This document shows, one piece after another, positions 45,832 through 55,339 of a DNA stretch of 64,000 nucleotides. The stretch is from Brachyspira hampsonii (GTDB lineage: Bacteria > Spirochaetota > Brachyspiria > Brachyspirales > Brachyspiraceae). The position numbers and the translations under genes are program-made. The DNA lies in contig NZ_CP019914.1 in NCBI RefSeq assembly GCF_002214805.1, forward strand, positions 496,001 to 560,000, read 5' to 3'. A model generated the notes under the pieces. That model was given only the letters and a program-made list of their open reading frames with translations. It searched no databases and had not been told where the DNA came from. The number at the start of each line of letters is the position of its first letter. Within the stretch, counting starts at the first letter, position 1.

Positions 45832-47010
45832 TTATTTTATATTTTTTAATGCCTCATCTAAATCAGCTATAAGATCATTATAATCTTCTAATCCTACAGA
45901 TATTCTCATAACCCCCAAAGATATGCCCATAGCATCAAACTGTTCTTTAGGCATTTCTTTTAAATAACTTATGGCAGGAGCATATATTAGACTTTCATGT
46001 CCACCCCAACTTACTCCTATTCTGAAGCATTTTAAACTATTGAAAAATTTCTTTATATCATTTAAATTATCAGAATTAATAACAAATCCCATAAGTCCTG
46101 AAAATCCTTTCATTTGTTCTTTAGCTAAATCATATTGATCAAAATTTTCAAGTCCCGGATACATAACTTTCTTAACTTTAGGATTATTATTTAAATATTT
46201 AGCAACAGCCAAAGCATTTTCCTGATGCTGCATCATTCTTATTTTTAAAGTCCTTAAACTTCTCAATATAAGCCAAGCTTCAAAAGGAGACATTTTAGCT
46301 CCTAAAAATGCATGTTCTCTGTCAAATAGCGATTTAATATCCTGCTCTTTACCGACTACAACACCAGCAACTACATCACTATGTCCTCCTAAATACTTAG
46401 AACAAGAATGAACTTCTAAGTCTATTCCCATTTCTAAAGGTCTTTGAAATATAGGAGTAGCCCAAGTATTATCTATTATAGTTTTGATATTATGTTTTTT
46501 TGCTAATGCCACAACTTGTTTTATATTCTGCAAACTAAATACTGCAGATGAAGGACTTTCCAAATATATTAATTTTGTGTTTTCTCTAATGGCATTTTCA
46601 AAATCTTCTATTTTTTTACCCTCTACAAAAGTAGTTTCTATATTACATTTTTCTTTTAAATATACATTCATAAAATTATTAGCAGGACCATAAACATTTT
46701 TTATAGATATTATATGATCTCCGCAATTAACATAATGAAGTATTGATGATGATATAGCCCCCATACCTGAAGAAAATAATTTAGCTCTCTCAGCTCCGCA
46801 TAAACAAGCTATCTTCTCTTCTACTAATGATACAGATGGGTTGTTTCCTCTTGTATATATAGAATTATTGAAAGGATCATCGAATGCTTTATCTATTGCT
46901 TCCCAACTTTCAAAAGTAAATAAACTACTTTGATATACAGGAGGCACTACAGGACCATTTCCTCCTTCTTTATAATGAATTAATTTTGTTTGATAAGATT
47001 GATCACTCAT
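45832..47010 (-). CDS. PLP-dependent Cys/Met metabolism enzyme (gamma/beta-lyase)
   Basis: The 392-residue protein belongs to the cystathionine gamma-synthase/methionine gamma-lyase fold type I family. Motifs are PPVYQSSLFTFES, SIYTRGNNPSV, SSGMGAISSSI (phosphate binding), IIDNTWATPIFQRP and the PLP-binding Lys205 in HSCSKYLGGHSDV. Members split methionine, cystathionine or cysteine, releasing sulfur products, ammonia and keto acids. Exact specificity cannot be assigned. AAGGA precedes the ATG. It begins 22 bp after the GH3 gene with no terminator or promoter seen between, so it may be read from the xylose operon. The antiporter gene follows. Confidence 0.85.
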   Translation of the reverse strand: MSDQSYQTKLIHYKEGGNGPVVPPVYQSSLFTFESWEAIDKAFDDPFNNSIYTRGNNPSVSLVEEKIACLCGAERAKLFSSGMGAISSSILHYVNCGDHIISIKNVYGPANNFMNVYLKEKCNIETTFVEGKKIEDFENAIRENTKLIYLESPSSAVFSLQNIKQVVALAKKHNIKTIIDNTWATPIFQRPLEMGIDLEVHSCSKYLGGHSDVVAGVVVGKEQDIKSLFDREHAFLGAKMSPFEAWLILRSLRTLKIRMMQHQENALAVAKYLNNNPKVKKVMYPGLENFDQYDLAKEQMKGFSGLMGFVINSDNLNDIKKFFNSLKCFRIGVSWGGHESLIYAPAISYLKEMPKEQFDAMGISLGVMRISVGLEDYNDLIADLDEALKNIK

Positions 47011-47032
47011 AATAAAAATCCTTTATTTTTAT

Positions 47033-49396
47033 TTATAATAAATTTACTTTTGTAGTAAACACTTTTTCTTTTATTTCTTCATCTTTATTTACTAATATAG
47101 TTTCCTTAAACAAGATATTATCAGAACTTACACCTAATAAAATATCAACATTAGCTTTTTTCATAACAAATTTCATATCTTCATCATAGAAAGCCAATAT
47201 ATGTATAGGCACTTCAAAATTAATTCCAACACTTTGATTAGGTTCTAAAGTTACTCTTTTAAATCCCTTGAGTTCTTTAACAGGTCTTGTAACACCTAAA
47301 ACATTATTTCTAAAATAAAGCTGTACAACTTCACTTCCTTTTACTTTTCCTACATTTTTTATTTTACAAGATATATTAATTTTATCTGTAGGAGATAATT
47401 CTTTTTTATCAACTTTAAAATCATATAATTCAAAGTTAGTATAGCTTAATCCATATCCGAAATTATATATAGCCTCATGCGGTCCATCTACATAACCGCC
47501 CCACATTCTTTCAGAACCACCTGATGGTTTATGAGAATAGTATATAGGTATTTGTCCTATATTATGCGGAAAAGTAACAGGAAGCTTTCCTCCCGGATTA
47601 TAATCTCCATATAATACATCTGCTATTGCCTGTCCACCCATTTCTCCTGGAAGCCAAGCACATATTATACCATCCATATTTTCTCTTTCCCAAGGCATTG
47701 TTACAGGACGACCTACTATTAATATCAATATAATAGGTTTTCCTAATTTTTTTAATTCTTTAAGCAATTTATTTTGACCAGGAAGCAGATTTAAAGATGA
47801 TCTATCTCTTGATTCTCCAGAACTAGTTCCATCTTCTAATCCTGATTTATCACCTAATATTGCTAATATTACATCTGATTTTTTAGCAGTTTCTACCGCT
47901 TCATTAACAAGCTCATCTGTAGTTTCAAATATTTCTGAACCCAAAGATAAAAATACATTATCTTTTCCTATTTTGGAACAAACACCTTCATATACAGAAA
48001 CACCTTCTATTTCTCTAATAAAATTATACAAAATATTAGCATCCAAATCTACTCTTTCCTGCATAGTAAAACCAGTAGCATTATTATTGTCTTCGTTATT
48101 AGACATGACCCTTAATGTTTCTACAAGCGATTCCACATGGGCTTTAAAAGCATAATCTCCTAGCTGATTTCTAACTGAATTTCCATTAGGACCTATTATA
48201 GCCACCTTTTGATCTTTTTTTAATGGTAAAATATTATTTTTATTCTCTAAAAGAACTATACTCTCTCTTGCTAATTCTAATGATTTATGTAAACTTTCAT
48301 TAGAACGCATAACAAAAGATATAGTTTCAGGTATATAAGGATTATCAAATAAACCTAATTCAAATTTTTTAGTTAATACTCTTTCTACTATCTTATCTAA
48401 ATTCTTTTCTAAAATATTCTCATTTTTTACTTCTTCTACTAAGATTTTTCCATATACCGCTTGAGTAGGAAGTTCTATATCAACTTCACAATCTATCGCT
48501 CTTTTAGCTATAGAGTTATAATCAGGAAATAATTTATGGAAAGATTCCAATAAAGTAAGACCGCTATAATCAGTTACTACTAATCCATCAAATTTCCATT
48601 CATCTCTTAATATTGTTTTTAATAATTTTTTTGAACTATGACAAGGTTCTCCATCATTTTCTTGATAAGCAGGCATAATAGATTTTAAATTTGCCTCTTT
48701 TATAGCTGCTTCAAATGCAGCAAGATAAACCTCCCTTAAAGTTCTTTCAGGAACTTGTCCAGGTGCCCAATTAAATCCTTTTTCTGCTGCCCCATAAGCT
48801 ACAAAATGCTTACCTGTAGAATAAATATTATTTTTTTGTATTCCTCTAATATAAGCCATACCCATTTGAGAAACCAAATATACATCCTCTCCAAAAGTTT
48901 CTTCAAGTCTTCCCCATCTAGGTTCTCTTGTAACATCTAAAAGAGGTGCCAATGTCTGATTACATCCTACAGCATTTAATTCCTTTCCTATTATATCTGC
49001 CATTTCTTCACATAGTGTATCATTAAATGTTGCGGCTACACCTATAGCTTGAGGGAAATTAGTTGTTCCATCGAACATAGCTCCACTGCAAGATTCTTCA
49101 TGAAACATTACAGGTATTTGTAATCTAGTATTATTCATAAAATATTCTTGCACTTCATTTCTAAATTTAGGTATATTCTGTACTTTTGTAGGAGTTCCTC
49201 CTCCTATTCTAGTTATTTGTCCTAATCCGTATGGAAATTTATTTTTTAATTTATCAATATCAAATGTAAAATCCTTTTTAGTGATTTCATAAGACCATAC
49301 AGAAGTAAGCTGATATGCTTTTTCTTCTATAGTCATTTGTGAAATTAAATCTTTTACTCTTTCAGATATAGGTTTTGTTTTATCTTTATAAATCAT
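47033..49396 (-). CDS. GH3 glycoside hydrolase, probable beta-xylosidase
   Basis: The 787-residue cytoplasmic enzyme lacks a signal peptide. The N-terminal GH3 barrel has KHFVAYGAAEKG, MPAYQENDGEPCH and the nucleophile Asp276 in LVVTDYSG. The C-terminal GH3 sandwich carries ILGDKSGLEDGTSSGESRDR (acid/base region), LPGEMGGQAIADVLYGDYNP and GKLPVTFP. A fibronectin type III-like domain ends it (VKGSEVVQLYFRN). GH3 enzymes remove single sugars from oligosaccharides. The position behind a sugar ABC importer and xylA points to imported xylosides as substrate. AGGAG precedes the ATG. Confidence 0.88.
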   Translation of the reverse strand: MIYKDKTKPISERVKDLISQMTIEEKAYQLTSVWSYEITKKDFTFDIDKLKNKFPYGLGQITRIGGGTPTKVQNIPKFRNEVQEYFMNNTRLQIPVMFHEESCSGAMFDGTTNFPQAIGVAATFNDTLCEEMADIIGKELNAVGCNQTLAPLLDVTREPRWGRLEETFGEDVYLVSQMGMAYIRGIQKNNIYSTGKHFVAYGAAEKGFNWAPGQVPERTLREVYLAAFEAAIKEANLKSIMPAYQENDGEPCHSSKKLLKTILRDEWKFDGLVVTDYSGLTLLESFHKLFPDYNSIAKRAIDCEVDIELPTQAVYGKILVEEVKNENILEKNLDKIVERVLTKKFELGLFDNPYIPETISFVMRSNESLHKSLELARESIVLLENKNNILPLKKDQKVAIIGPNGNSVRNQLGDYAFKAHVESLVETLRVMSNNEDNNNATGFTMQERVDLDANILYNFIREIEGVSVYEGVCSKIGKDNVFLSLGSEIFETTDELVNEAVETAKKSDVILAILGDKSGLEDGTSSGESRDRSSLNLLPGQNKLLKELKKLGKPIILILIVGRPVTMPWERENMDGIICAWLPGEMGGQAIADVLYGDYNPGGKLPVTFPHNIGQIPIYYSHKPSGGSERMWGGYVDGPHEAIYNFGYGLSYTNFELYDFKVDKKELSPTDKINISCKIKNVGKVKGSEVVQLYFRNNVLGVTRPVKELKGFKRVTLEPNQSVGINFEVPIHILAFYDEDMKFVMKKANVDILLGVSSDNILFKETILVNKDEEIKEKVFTTKVNLL

Positions 49397-49422
49397 TAAA
49401 AACTCCTTTTATATTTTCATAA

Positions 49423-50268
49423 TTAAGATTTGACAGCTCCTGCCATCATACCTTTTATTAATTTATCTTGACTGAATATAAATACTAATATCATTGGGGC
49501 AGCTGCCAGAGCTAATACACTCATCATCATTGGTATATTAGCAGTATATTGTCCTTGGAATTCCCATACAGATAAAGGAAGTGTTCTATTAGCTTTAGAT
49601 TGAGTTAAAACTAAAGCAAATATAAATTCATTCCACATTGTTGTTGTAGCATATATTGCTATAGTAACTAAACCTGGCGTTGAAAGCGGAAGAATAACAT
49701 TAAAAAAAGTTCTTACTTTTCCGCATCCATCTATTTCTGCACTATTTTCCAAGTCTTTAGGAATTTCTTGCATAAAATTTGTCAATATAAAAATGGATAT
49801 TGGTAAATTGAATGCAACATATGGACCTATTAATGCAAATATCGTATCATATAAACCAAATTTTTGAGTTAATAAATATATTGGAATTAATGTTACATGT
49901 ACAGGTATTGTCATAGATACAATAATGATACCAAAAAATAAATTATTAAACTTAAAATTGAGCCTTGAAAATACATAAGATGCAAGAGATGAGCAAAATA
50001 TTATTAATATTAAAGATATTAATGTAACAATTACACTATTAAAAAAATATGACCATATACCGCCTTTTAGTACAGAAATATAATTTGAAAAATTTAATTT
50101 GTTTGGAAAAGCAAATACTCCATTGGTGAATACTTCAAATTGTTCTTTAAATCCAGTCATCAAAGTATAGTAAAATGGTATAAAAGATATTAAAGCATAT
50201 AATATTAATAGAAATATTACCAATATTTTAATGATTTTTTCATTATGACTATATACTTTTTTATTCAT
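49423..50268 (-). CDS. Sugar ABC transporter permease (MalG/CUT1 type)
   Basis: The 281-residue inner-membrane protein has six predicted membrane helices. The EAA loop (ENSAEIDGCGKVRTFFNVIL, then PLSTPGL) contacts the ATPase. Its N-terminus (LISFIPFYYTLMTGFKEQ) and its C-terminus (FIFSQDKLIKGMMAGAVKS) are typical of MalG-like subunits. AGGAGG lies before the ATG. It is translated 9 bp after the partner permease. Its place in the cluster indicates xylose or xyloside uptake. Confidence 0.9.
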   Translation of the reverse strand: MNKKVYSHNEKIIKILVIFLLILYALISFIPFYYTLMTGFKEQFEVFTNGVFAFPNKLNFSNYISVLKGGIWSYFFNSVIVTLISLILIIFCSSLASYVFSRLNFKFNNLFFGIIIVSMTIPVHVTLIPIYLLTQKFGLYDTIFALIGPYVAFNLPISIFILTNFMQEIPKDLENSAEIDGCGKVRTFFNVILPLSTPGLVTIAIYATTTMWNEFIFALVLTQSKANRTLPLSVWEFQGQYTANIPMMMSVLALAAAPMILVFIFSQDKLIKGMMAGAVKS

Positions 50269-50277
50269 TATTTCCTC

Positions 50278-51171
50278 CTATTTTTCAGCAGTATTTAATT
50301 TTTTAAATGTTATAAATGAAATTATAGAAATTATGATAAGCATGGCAAATGCTATAGTAGCCCCATAACCAAGTTTTAATGAAACAAATGAATTTTTATA
50401 CATATAAGTTGCCATTAAATCAGTAGCTCCATTAGGACCGCCTTCTGTCATAACATATATTAAATCAAAGTACTTTAATGAACCAACCATAGAAAGTATA
50501 ATACTGCTTTTTATCGTAGGAGATATATATGGTATAACTACTTCTTTTGCATAATAAAAATAATTAGAACCATCTATTTTAGCAGCTTCATATAATTCCA
50601 ATGGTATTGAACTTATGCTAGCCACATATAAAATAAAATAGAAAGGTATAAATTGCCAGCATATAACAACAATAATGGCAAATATTGATATATTAGGATT
50701 TCCTAATATGTCTATTGTAATATCTATATTTAAAATATTCAAAATGCCAGCTATAATTCCAAATTGAGGATCGTATGCATATCTAAATAAAAAGCCAATT
50801 GCTACAGATGACATAAGCATAGGAAGAAAATATATAGATCGTAAAAAATTAAATTTTCTTCCAACATAATCCATCGCTAAAGCTAATAATATAGCTACAG
50901 GCATTTGTATTATAATTGATAAGAATAATATTAATAAATTATTTTTTAGGGCTTTCCAAAATCTTATATCTGTAATTAATATTTTCCAATTTTCAATCCC
51001 TACAAAAGTTTTTACGGGATCTATTCCATTCCAACTATGCAAACTAAGTATAAAAGAATCTACAATCGGATAAAAAATAAATAATATCATAAAGATTAAA
51101 GAAGGAATTAAAAATATTATAGATACAATATGTATTTCTCTATCTTTTATTTTTATAATTTTAGAAAACAT
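50278..51171 (-). CDS. Sugar ABC transporter permease (MalF/UgpA type)
   Basis: The 297-residue inner-membrane subunit has six predicted helices and an EAA loop (YEAAKIDGSNYFYYAKEVVI, then PYISPTIK). The start is the ATG at 51171, 5 nt after AAGGAG; a GTG two codons upstream lies within the Shine-Dalgarno. A 14-bp hairpin separates it from the binding-protein gene upstream. No ATPase gene occurs in the cluster, so a shared MsmX-like ATPase from elsewhere must energise this importer. Confidence 0.9.
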   Translation of the reverse strand: MFSKIIKIKDREIHIVSIIFLIPSLIFMILFIFYPIVDSFILSLHSWNGIDPVKTFVGIENWKILITDIRFWKALKNNLLILFLSIIIQMPVAILLALAMDYVGRKFNFLRSIYFLPMLMSSVAIGFLFRYAYDPQFGIIAGILNILNIDITIDILGNPNISIFAIIVVICWQFIPFYFILYVASISSIPLELYEAAKIDGSNYFYYAKEVVIPYISPTIKSSIILSMVGSLKYFDLIYVMTEGGPNGATDLMATYMYKNSFVSLKLGYGATIAFAMLIIISIISFITFKKLNTAEK

Positions 51172-51196
51172 AGACACTCCTTAATACTTATAAAAC

Positions 51197-51233
51197 ATAC
51201 ATAATAGTGATATAATGAGTCACTATTATGTAT
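51197..51233 (-). other. intercistronic hairpin between sugar-binding protein and permease
   Basis: ATACATAATAGTGA (51197-51210) pairs perfectly with 51220-51233 around a 9-nt loop, with no long T-run after it. Such hairpins commonly stabilise the upstream binding-protein message or terminate transcription partially, giving more binding protein than permease. Confidence 0.65.
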
Positions 51234-51243
51234 ACTATATTTA

Positions 51244-52545
51244 TTATTTAGAACTAGGACCTAATAATTCTAGAGCCTTTGCTTCTAATTGTTTACATGC
51301 TTCTTCTGGAGTCATAGTTTTAGCTAACATAGCTTGTAATGTATCTTTATGCACTTCAGCAAGTTCTGCTGGTAAATATTGATCGTACCAAAGCTGAACA
51401 GTTGAAGCTTCATTTATAGCATTAACAATTTTATCAAATATAGGTGAATCAACCTTTAAATCTTTTACAGGTGGTAATTTACCTATAGATAATCCTTCCT
51501 GAACAGATTCATTATCTACAAATTTCATCATTAATTTAAAAGCCTCTTCTGGATATTTACATGAAGAAGATATACTATAAAAATTATCCCCTATTGTACC
51601 TACTAATTCTTTAGGATCTCCTTTTCCTCCTTCAACTATAGGGAAAATGAAAGCATCTAATTTTTTAACAAAATCCGGATTTTCACTTGATATTGAACTT
51701 ATTAAGAATGAACCAGATATAGACATTGCAGCTTTATCAGTATAAAGTAAAGCTCTAGCCTGACCTGAATCATCATCAAGACCATTGAAACCATCATTAA
51801 AATAACCTTTATCAACCCACTCAACAAGCTTTTTACCAGCTTCTATAAATGCCGGATTTTCAAAACTTCCTCCATTTACTCTGTTAGCAGCATCATAAAA
51901 TACTTTGCTTCCACCTATTCTAGAAACCAATGACATATAGTACATAGATGCTGTCCATTTAGTTTTATTTGCTAATGCAAAAGGCTTTATGCCATTAGCA
52001 ACTATTTGATCACATAATACTTCAAATTCTGTTAAAGTTGTTGGAATTTGCCATCCATTTTTTTCAAATAACTCTTTATTATAGAATACCATAGCTATTA
52101 TTGAAGATTCTACAGGAAGACCATATATTTTTCCTTCATAACTTCCTTGACCCAAAGAAGCTGGAAGCAAAGTATTAGATAAATCATACTTAGCAATATA
52201 TGGAGTTAAATCTATAATTTTCCCTGCTTTTATATAATCTATCATAGTACCGCCGCTCCAAGTGAAAAATATATCTGGAGCATTGTTGGCCCCCACTGCT
52301 ATTTGTATCTGGGTTTTATAAGCATCATTTTTCATAGGTGTTATTTCTACATTGAAATCAGGATTTTCTTCTGTAAATCTTTTTCCTGCTTCTTCCTTAA
52401 TAGTTATTTGTTTTCCAACATTTTGAATATGCCATACTTTTATTGTTTTATCTCCGCTGCCATTAGAAGATGATGAAGCATTATTAGAACAAGAAATTAA
52501 CAGTAAGCTAGATATAATACTTAAAATCAAAATTATATTTTTCAT
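51244..52545 (-). CDS. Sugar ABC transporter substrate-binding lipoprotein
   Basis: The 433-residue SBP family 1 protein begins with a lipoprotein signal ending LLLISCSNN, followed by a Ser/Asn-rich tether (ASSSSNGSGD). Family features include IKVWHIQNVGKQITIKEEAG, FTEENPDFNVEITP, APDIFFTWSGG, GKIYGLPVESS and AAMSISGSFLI. It captures sugar outside the membrane for the two permeases downstream. AAAGGAG precedes the ATG. It follows xylA by 23 bp, so xylose or xylo-oligosaccharides are the likely ligands. Confidence 0.92.
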   Translation of the reverse strand: MKNIILILSIISSLLLISCSNNASSSSNGSGDKTIKVWHIQNVGKQITIKEEAGKRFTEENPDFNVEITPMKNDAYKTQIQIAVGANNAPDIFFTWSGGTMIDYIKAGKIIDLTPYIAKYDLSNTLLPASLGQGSYEGKIYGLPVESSIIAMVFYNKELFEKNGWQIPTTLTEFEVLCDQIVANGIKPFALANKTKWTASMYYMSLVSRIGGSKVFYDAANRVNGGSFENPAFIEAGKKLVEWVDKGYFNDGFNGLDDDSGQARALLYTDKAAMSISGSFLISSISSENPDFVKKLDAFIFPIVEGGKGDPKELVGTIGDNFYSISSSCKYPEEAFKLMMKFVDNESVQEGLSIGKLPPVKDLKVDSPIFDKIVNAINEASTVQLWYDQYLPAELAEVHKDTLQAMLAKTMTPEEACKQLEAKALELLGPSSK

Positions 52546-52568
52546 ATGATTTTCTCCTTTGTGAAATA

Positions 52569-53882
52569 TTATAAATTATATATAAATTGATTTAATTTAG
52601 CTTCAAGTAATTCCTGATTTCCGCTAGGAAGTTCTTTTTCTTCTAATGCTAGTGCATAATTGTATAATTCTTCTAATGAAGTTGATTTACTTTCTATTTT
52701 TGCACCTATTCCGCTATTATAAGAGCTGTATCTTTCTTCAATAAATTTATCGAAACATCCGTCTTTGACTATTTTGTCAGCTATTCTTAATCCCCAAGCT
52801 AAAGTATCCATTCCGGCAATGTATGCATATATTAAGTCGTCCATAGTATGAGATGGTCTTCTTACTTTAGCATCGAAGTTAAATCCTCCGTTTTTTAATC
52901 CTCCATTTCTTATAATCTCTACCATCATTAATACCGCATCATATACATTAGTAAGGAACATATCTGTATCCCAACCCAAGAAAGTGTCTCCGTAGTTAAT
53001 ATCAACAGAACCCAATTTTCCATGATTTCTAGCAACCTGCATTTCATGCTGCATAGTATGTCCTGCTAAAGTAGCATGATTTACTTCCAAGTTAAGCTCA
53101 AAATATTTATCCAAATTATAATGATATAAGAACTCTAAAGTAGTAGCAGCATCAAAATCATATTGATGTTTTGTTGGTTCTTTTGGTTTTGGCTCAATAA
53201 AAAATTGTCCTTTAAATCCTATTTTTTCTTTATACTCAACAGCCATAGATAAGAAATAAGCTAAATGATCCAATTCTCTTTTCATATCAGTATTAAGTAA
53301 AGTTTCGTAACCTTCTCTTCCACCCCAGAATACATATCCTTTGGCATCTAATTTTTTAGCTATATCCATAGTTTTTTTAGTCTGAGCAGCTGCAACTGCA
53401 AAAACATCAGCATAAGGACTAGTAGCAGCACCATGCATATATCTAGGATTTGTAAATAAAGAAGAAGTAGCCCATAAAAGTTTTTTGCCTGTTTTAGACA
53501 TACTTTCTGCCACTAAATTTACTATCATATCTAATTTTTCATTAGTTTCTTTTAGAGTTTTATATTCAGGAGCTAAATCTCTGTCATGAAAACAAAAATA
53601 ATTCATTCCTAATTTCTGCATAAGTTCAAATCCAGCCTCTACTCTCATTTTAGAAGCCTCTAATGCCTCTTTACCATTCCAAGGTCTGCTTGCTGCGGGA
53701 GCACCAAAAGGATCAGAGCTTCCTGCAGCTAATGTATGCCACCAACTCATTGCAAAAGGCATCCACTCTTCCATAGTTTTTCCTGATATAACTTCTGAAG
53801 CATTATATTGTTTGAATGAAAAAGCATCTTTACTGTCTTTTCCTTTATAAACTACCTTGTCTGTACTTGTAAAATATTCCAT
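52569..53882 (-). CDS. xylA: Xylose isomerase
   Basis: XylA interconverts D-xylose and D-xylulose using divalent metals in the cytoplasm. The 437-residue protein has the family motifs AMSWWHTLAAGSSDPFGA, FCFHDRDLAPE (catalytic His), VFWGGREGYETLLNTDM, FIEPKPKEPTKHQYDFD (metal-binding Glu), NLEVNHATLAGHTMQHE and DTFLGWDTDMF. CGGAGAG precedes the ATG. It is the first gene of the operon and its promoter overlaps putative XylR operators. Confidence 0.97.
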   Translation of the reverse strand: MEYFTSTDKVVYKGKDSKDAFSFKQYNASEVISGKTMEEWMPFAMSWWHTLAAGSSDPFGAPAASRPWNGKEALEASKMRVEAGFELMQKLGMNYFCFHDRDLAPEYKTLKETNEKLDMIVNLVAESMSKTGKKLLWATSSLFTNPRYMHGAATSPYADVFAVAAAQTKKTMDIAKKLDAKGYVFWGGREGYETLLNTDMKRELDHLAYFLSMAVEYKEKIGFKGQFFIEPKPKEPTKHQYDFDAATTLEFLYHYNLDKYFELNLEVNHATLAGHTMQHEMQVARNHGKLGSVDINYGDTFLGWDTDMFLTNVYDAVLMMVEIIRNGGLKNGGFNFDAKVRRPSHTMDDLIYAYIAGMDTLAWGLRIADKIVKDGCFDKFIEERYSSYNSGIGAKIESKSTSLEELYNYALALEEKELPSGNQELLEAKLNQFIYNL

Positions 53883-53904
53883 TTCTTTACTCTCCGATAA
53901 TTAA

Positions 53905-53927
53905 TTTAGTAAAATGAGTTTACTTAA
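53905..53927. promoter_or_regulatory. putative XylR operator O1
   Basis: TTTAGTAAA, 5 bp, then TTTACTTAA form an inverted repeat matching 8 of 9 positions. It is located about 22-44 nt downstream of the predicted xylA transcription start. Confidence 0.55.
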
Positions 53928-53942
53928 TAAATAATAAAATCA

Positions 53943-53967
53943 TTTTACTAATAAAAGTTTAGTAAAA
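53943..53967. promoter_or_regulatory. putative XylR operator O2 over the xylA -10 region
   Basis: TTTTACTAA (53943-53951) and TTTAGTAAAA (53958-53967) are inverted around 6 bp. The site covers the predicted -10 box (53956-53961) and the transcription start of xylA, a good position for repression. Confidence 0.6.
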
Positions 53968-53984
53968 AAAATTATATTTGTCAA
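53956..53984 (-). promoter_or_regulatory. xylA operon promoter
   Basis: On the minus strand TTGACA (53984-53979), 17 bp and TAAACT (53961-53956) predict a start near 53949. The -10 box lies within operator O2. Confidence 0.65.
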
Positions 53985-53998
53985 GAAAAATATGATTT

Positions 53999-55144
53999 TT
54001 AACTAAAAAAATCACTGTCATATATAAAATTAAAAAAATTAATAAGACCTACCCCTACTAGAGAAGCTTTATCACCTAATTTAGATTTAAAAATAAGAAC
54101 ATTAAATTTTGAATAGAAATTATTATTCTCAAATATTTCTTTTTGTATATAAGGATAAATTCTATCCCAATAATCAGTCATTTTTCCGCTTAAAATAATT
54201 TTACTGGAATCATATATAGATAGTAAACTTCTTATACCTCTTCCCAAAAATTTGCAGTACTCCTTTATTACTTTTTCACTTTTTTTATCATAACTTTCAA
54301 AAAGCTGATTGATATCATCAAAGTCTAGTTTATGTTTTTTCATAATATTTTTTAATCCCTCATAAGAAGCATATCTTTCAAAGCACCCCCTATTTCCGCA
54401 GGTACAAGGTTCACCATCCATAATAATAGTAAAATGCCCTATTTCTCCGGCTAATCTATGTGCACCTTTTAATAATTTACCATCAACTATTTGTCCTCCT
54501 CCTACTCCGAAATTGGATATGGATATGAGCATATAATTGTTTTTATCAGCCTCTTTTGACAGAAAAAATTCTCCCAATACCGCACTGTTAGCCTCATTCT
54601 CCAAAATAATATCCAAATTTAATTCATTTTCCAAATATTTTATATTAATATTTTCAAGCCCCAAGTTCGTAGCATATAATATATTTTTCCTATCAAAACT
54701 AATATTTCCGGGTATTGATATCCCTAATCTTTTTATTTCTTCAGATTCTTTATATTTTTTTCTATAATCATTTATTATAAAACTTATAACATTAAAAAAA
54801 TTATTATTATTAATAGTTTTTTTATACTCTTGATAATTATAATAATTTCCAGCCATATCAACAATAGCTATCTTTACTAAATTAAAATCTATATCTATTG
54901 CCAAAGACTTTTTTTTATGAAGAGTTGTTTTCCAAATCTGTGCTTTTCTGCCAACCATACCTTCTGTAAAATTTTCTTTTGTTATAAAATCATTTTTAAA
55001 TAATATATCTAAAGACTCATTTACAGTAGGTTTTGTAAGTTTCAAACTTTCAACTATATCAATACTTGTAAATCTGTCTTTTTTAATACATTCTTTTAAA
55101 ATATTTCTTAAAGTTTTTTCTTTTGCTAATACTTGATATTTCAT
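53999..55144 (-). CDS. xylR: ROK-family transcriptional repressor XylR
   Basis: The 381-residue protein has an N-terminal winged helix (residues 1-70, DRFTSIDIVESLKLTKPTVN). A ROK sugar-binding domain follows (LAIDIDFNLVKIAIVD, LGISIPGNISF, ENEANSAVLGEF). The ROK zinc motif is at GEPCTCGNRGCFERYAS. This is the layout of XylR/NagC regulators, which leave DNA when sugar binds. It sits between the xylA operon and divergent xylB, both with TTTAGTAAA-type inverted repeats upstream. No clear Shine-Dalgarno is present. XylR as the name is inferred from context. Confidence 0.88.
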   Translation of the reverse strand: MKYQVLAKEKTLRNILKECIKKDRFTSIDIVESLKLTKPTVNESLDILFKNDFITKENFTEGMVGRKAQIWKTTLHKKKSLAIDIDFNLVKIAIVDMAGNYYNYQEYKKTINNNNFFNVISFIINDYRKKYKESEEIKRLGISIPGNISFDRKNILYATNLGLENINIKYLENELNLDIILENEANSAVLGEFFLSKEADKNNYMLISISNFGVGGGQIVDGKLLKGAHRLAGEIGHFTIIMDGEPCTCGNRGCFERYASYEGLKNIMKKHKLDFDDINQLFESYDKKSEKVIKEYCKFLGRGIRSLLSIYDSSKIILSGKMTDYWDRIYPYIQKEIFENNNFYSKFNVLIFKSKLGDKASLVGVGLINFFNFIYDSDFFS

Positions 55145-55289
55145 AATTATTAATTAAATGAGAGCTATTAAATTTTTCAGATAATATTAAATACTAAAAA
55201 TATATAAAAATCAATTTGCAAAGATAAAGTTTTTTATAATTTAGTATTAAAAATATTGATTTTTTATATATATTTTTATATACTTCAAA

Positions 55290-55319
55290 TATAATAATTT
55301 AGTAAAATGATTTAATAAA
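55290..55319 (+). promoter_or_regulatory. xylB -10 region with putative XylR operator
   Basis: TATAAT (55290-55295) is followed at once by TTTAGTAAA (55298-55306), 4 bp, then TTTAATAAA (55311-55319). The half-site is identical to that at xylA, so both units probably respond to one repressor. No good -35 box is seen. Confidence 0.5.
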
Positions 55320-55339
55320 TATTTTTTAAGGATAAGCAA

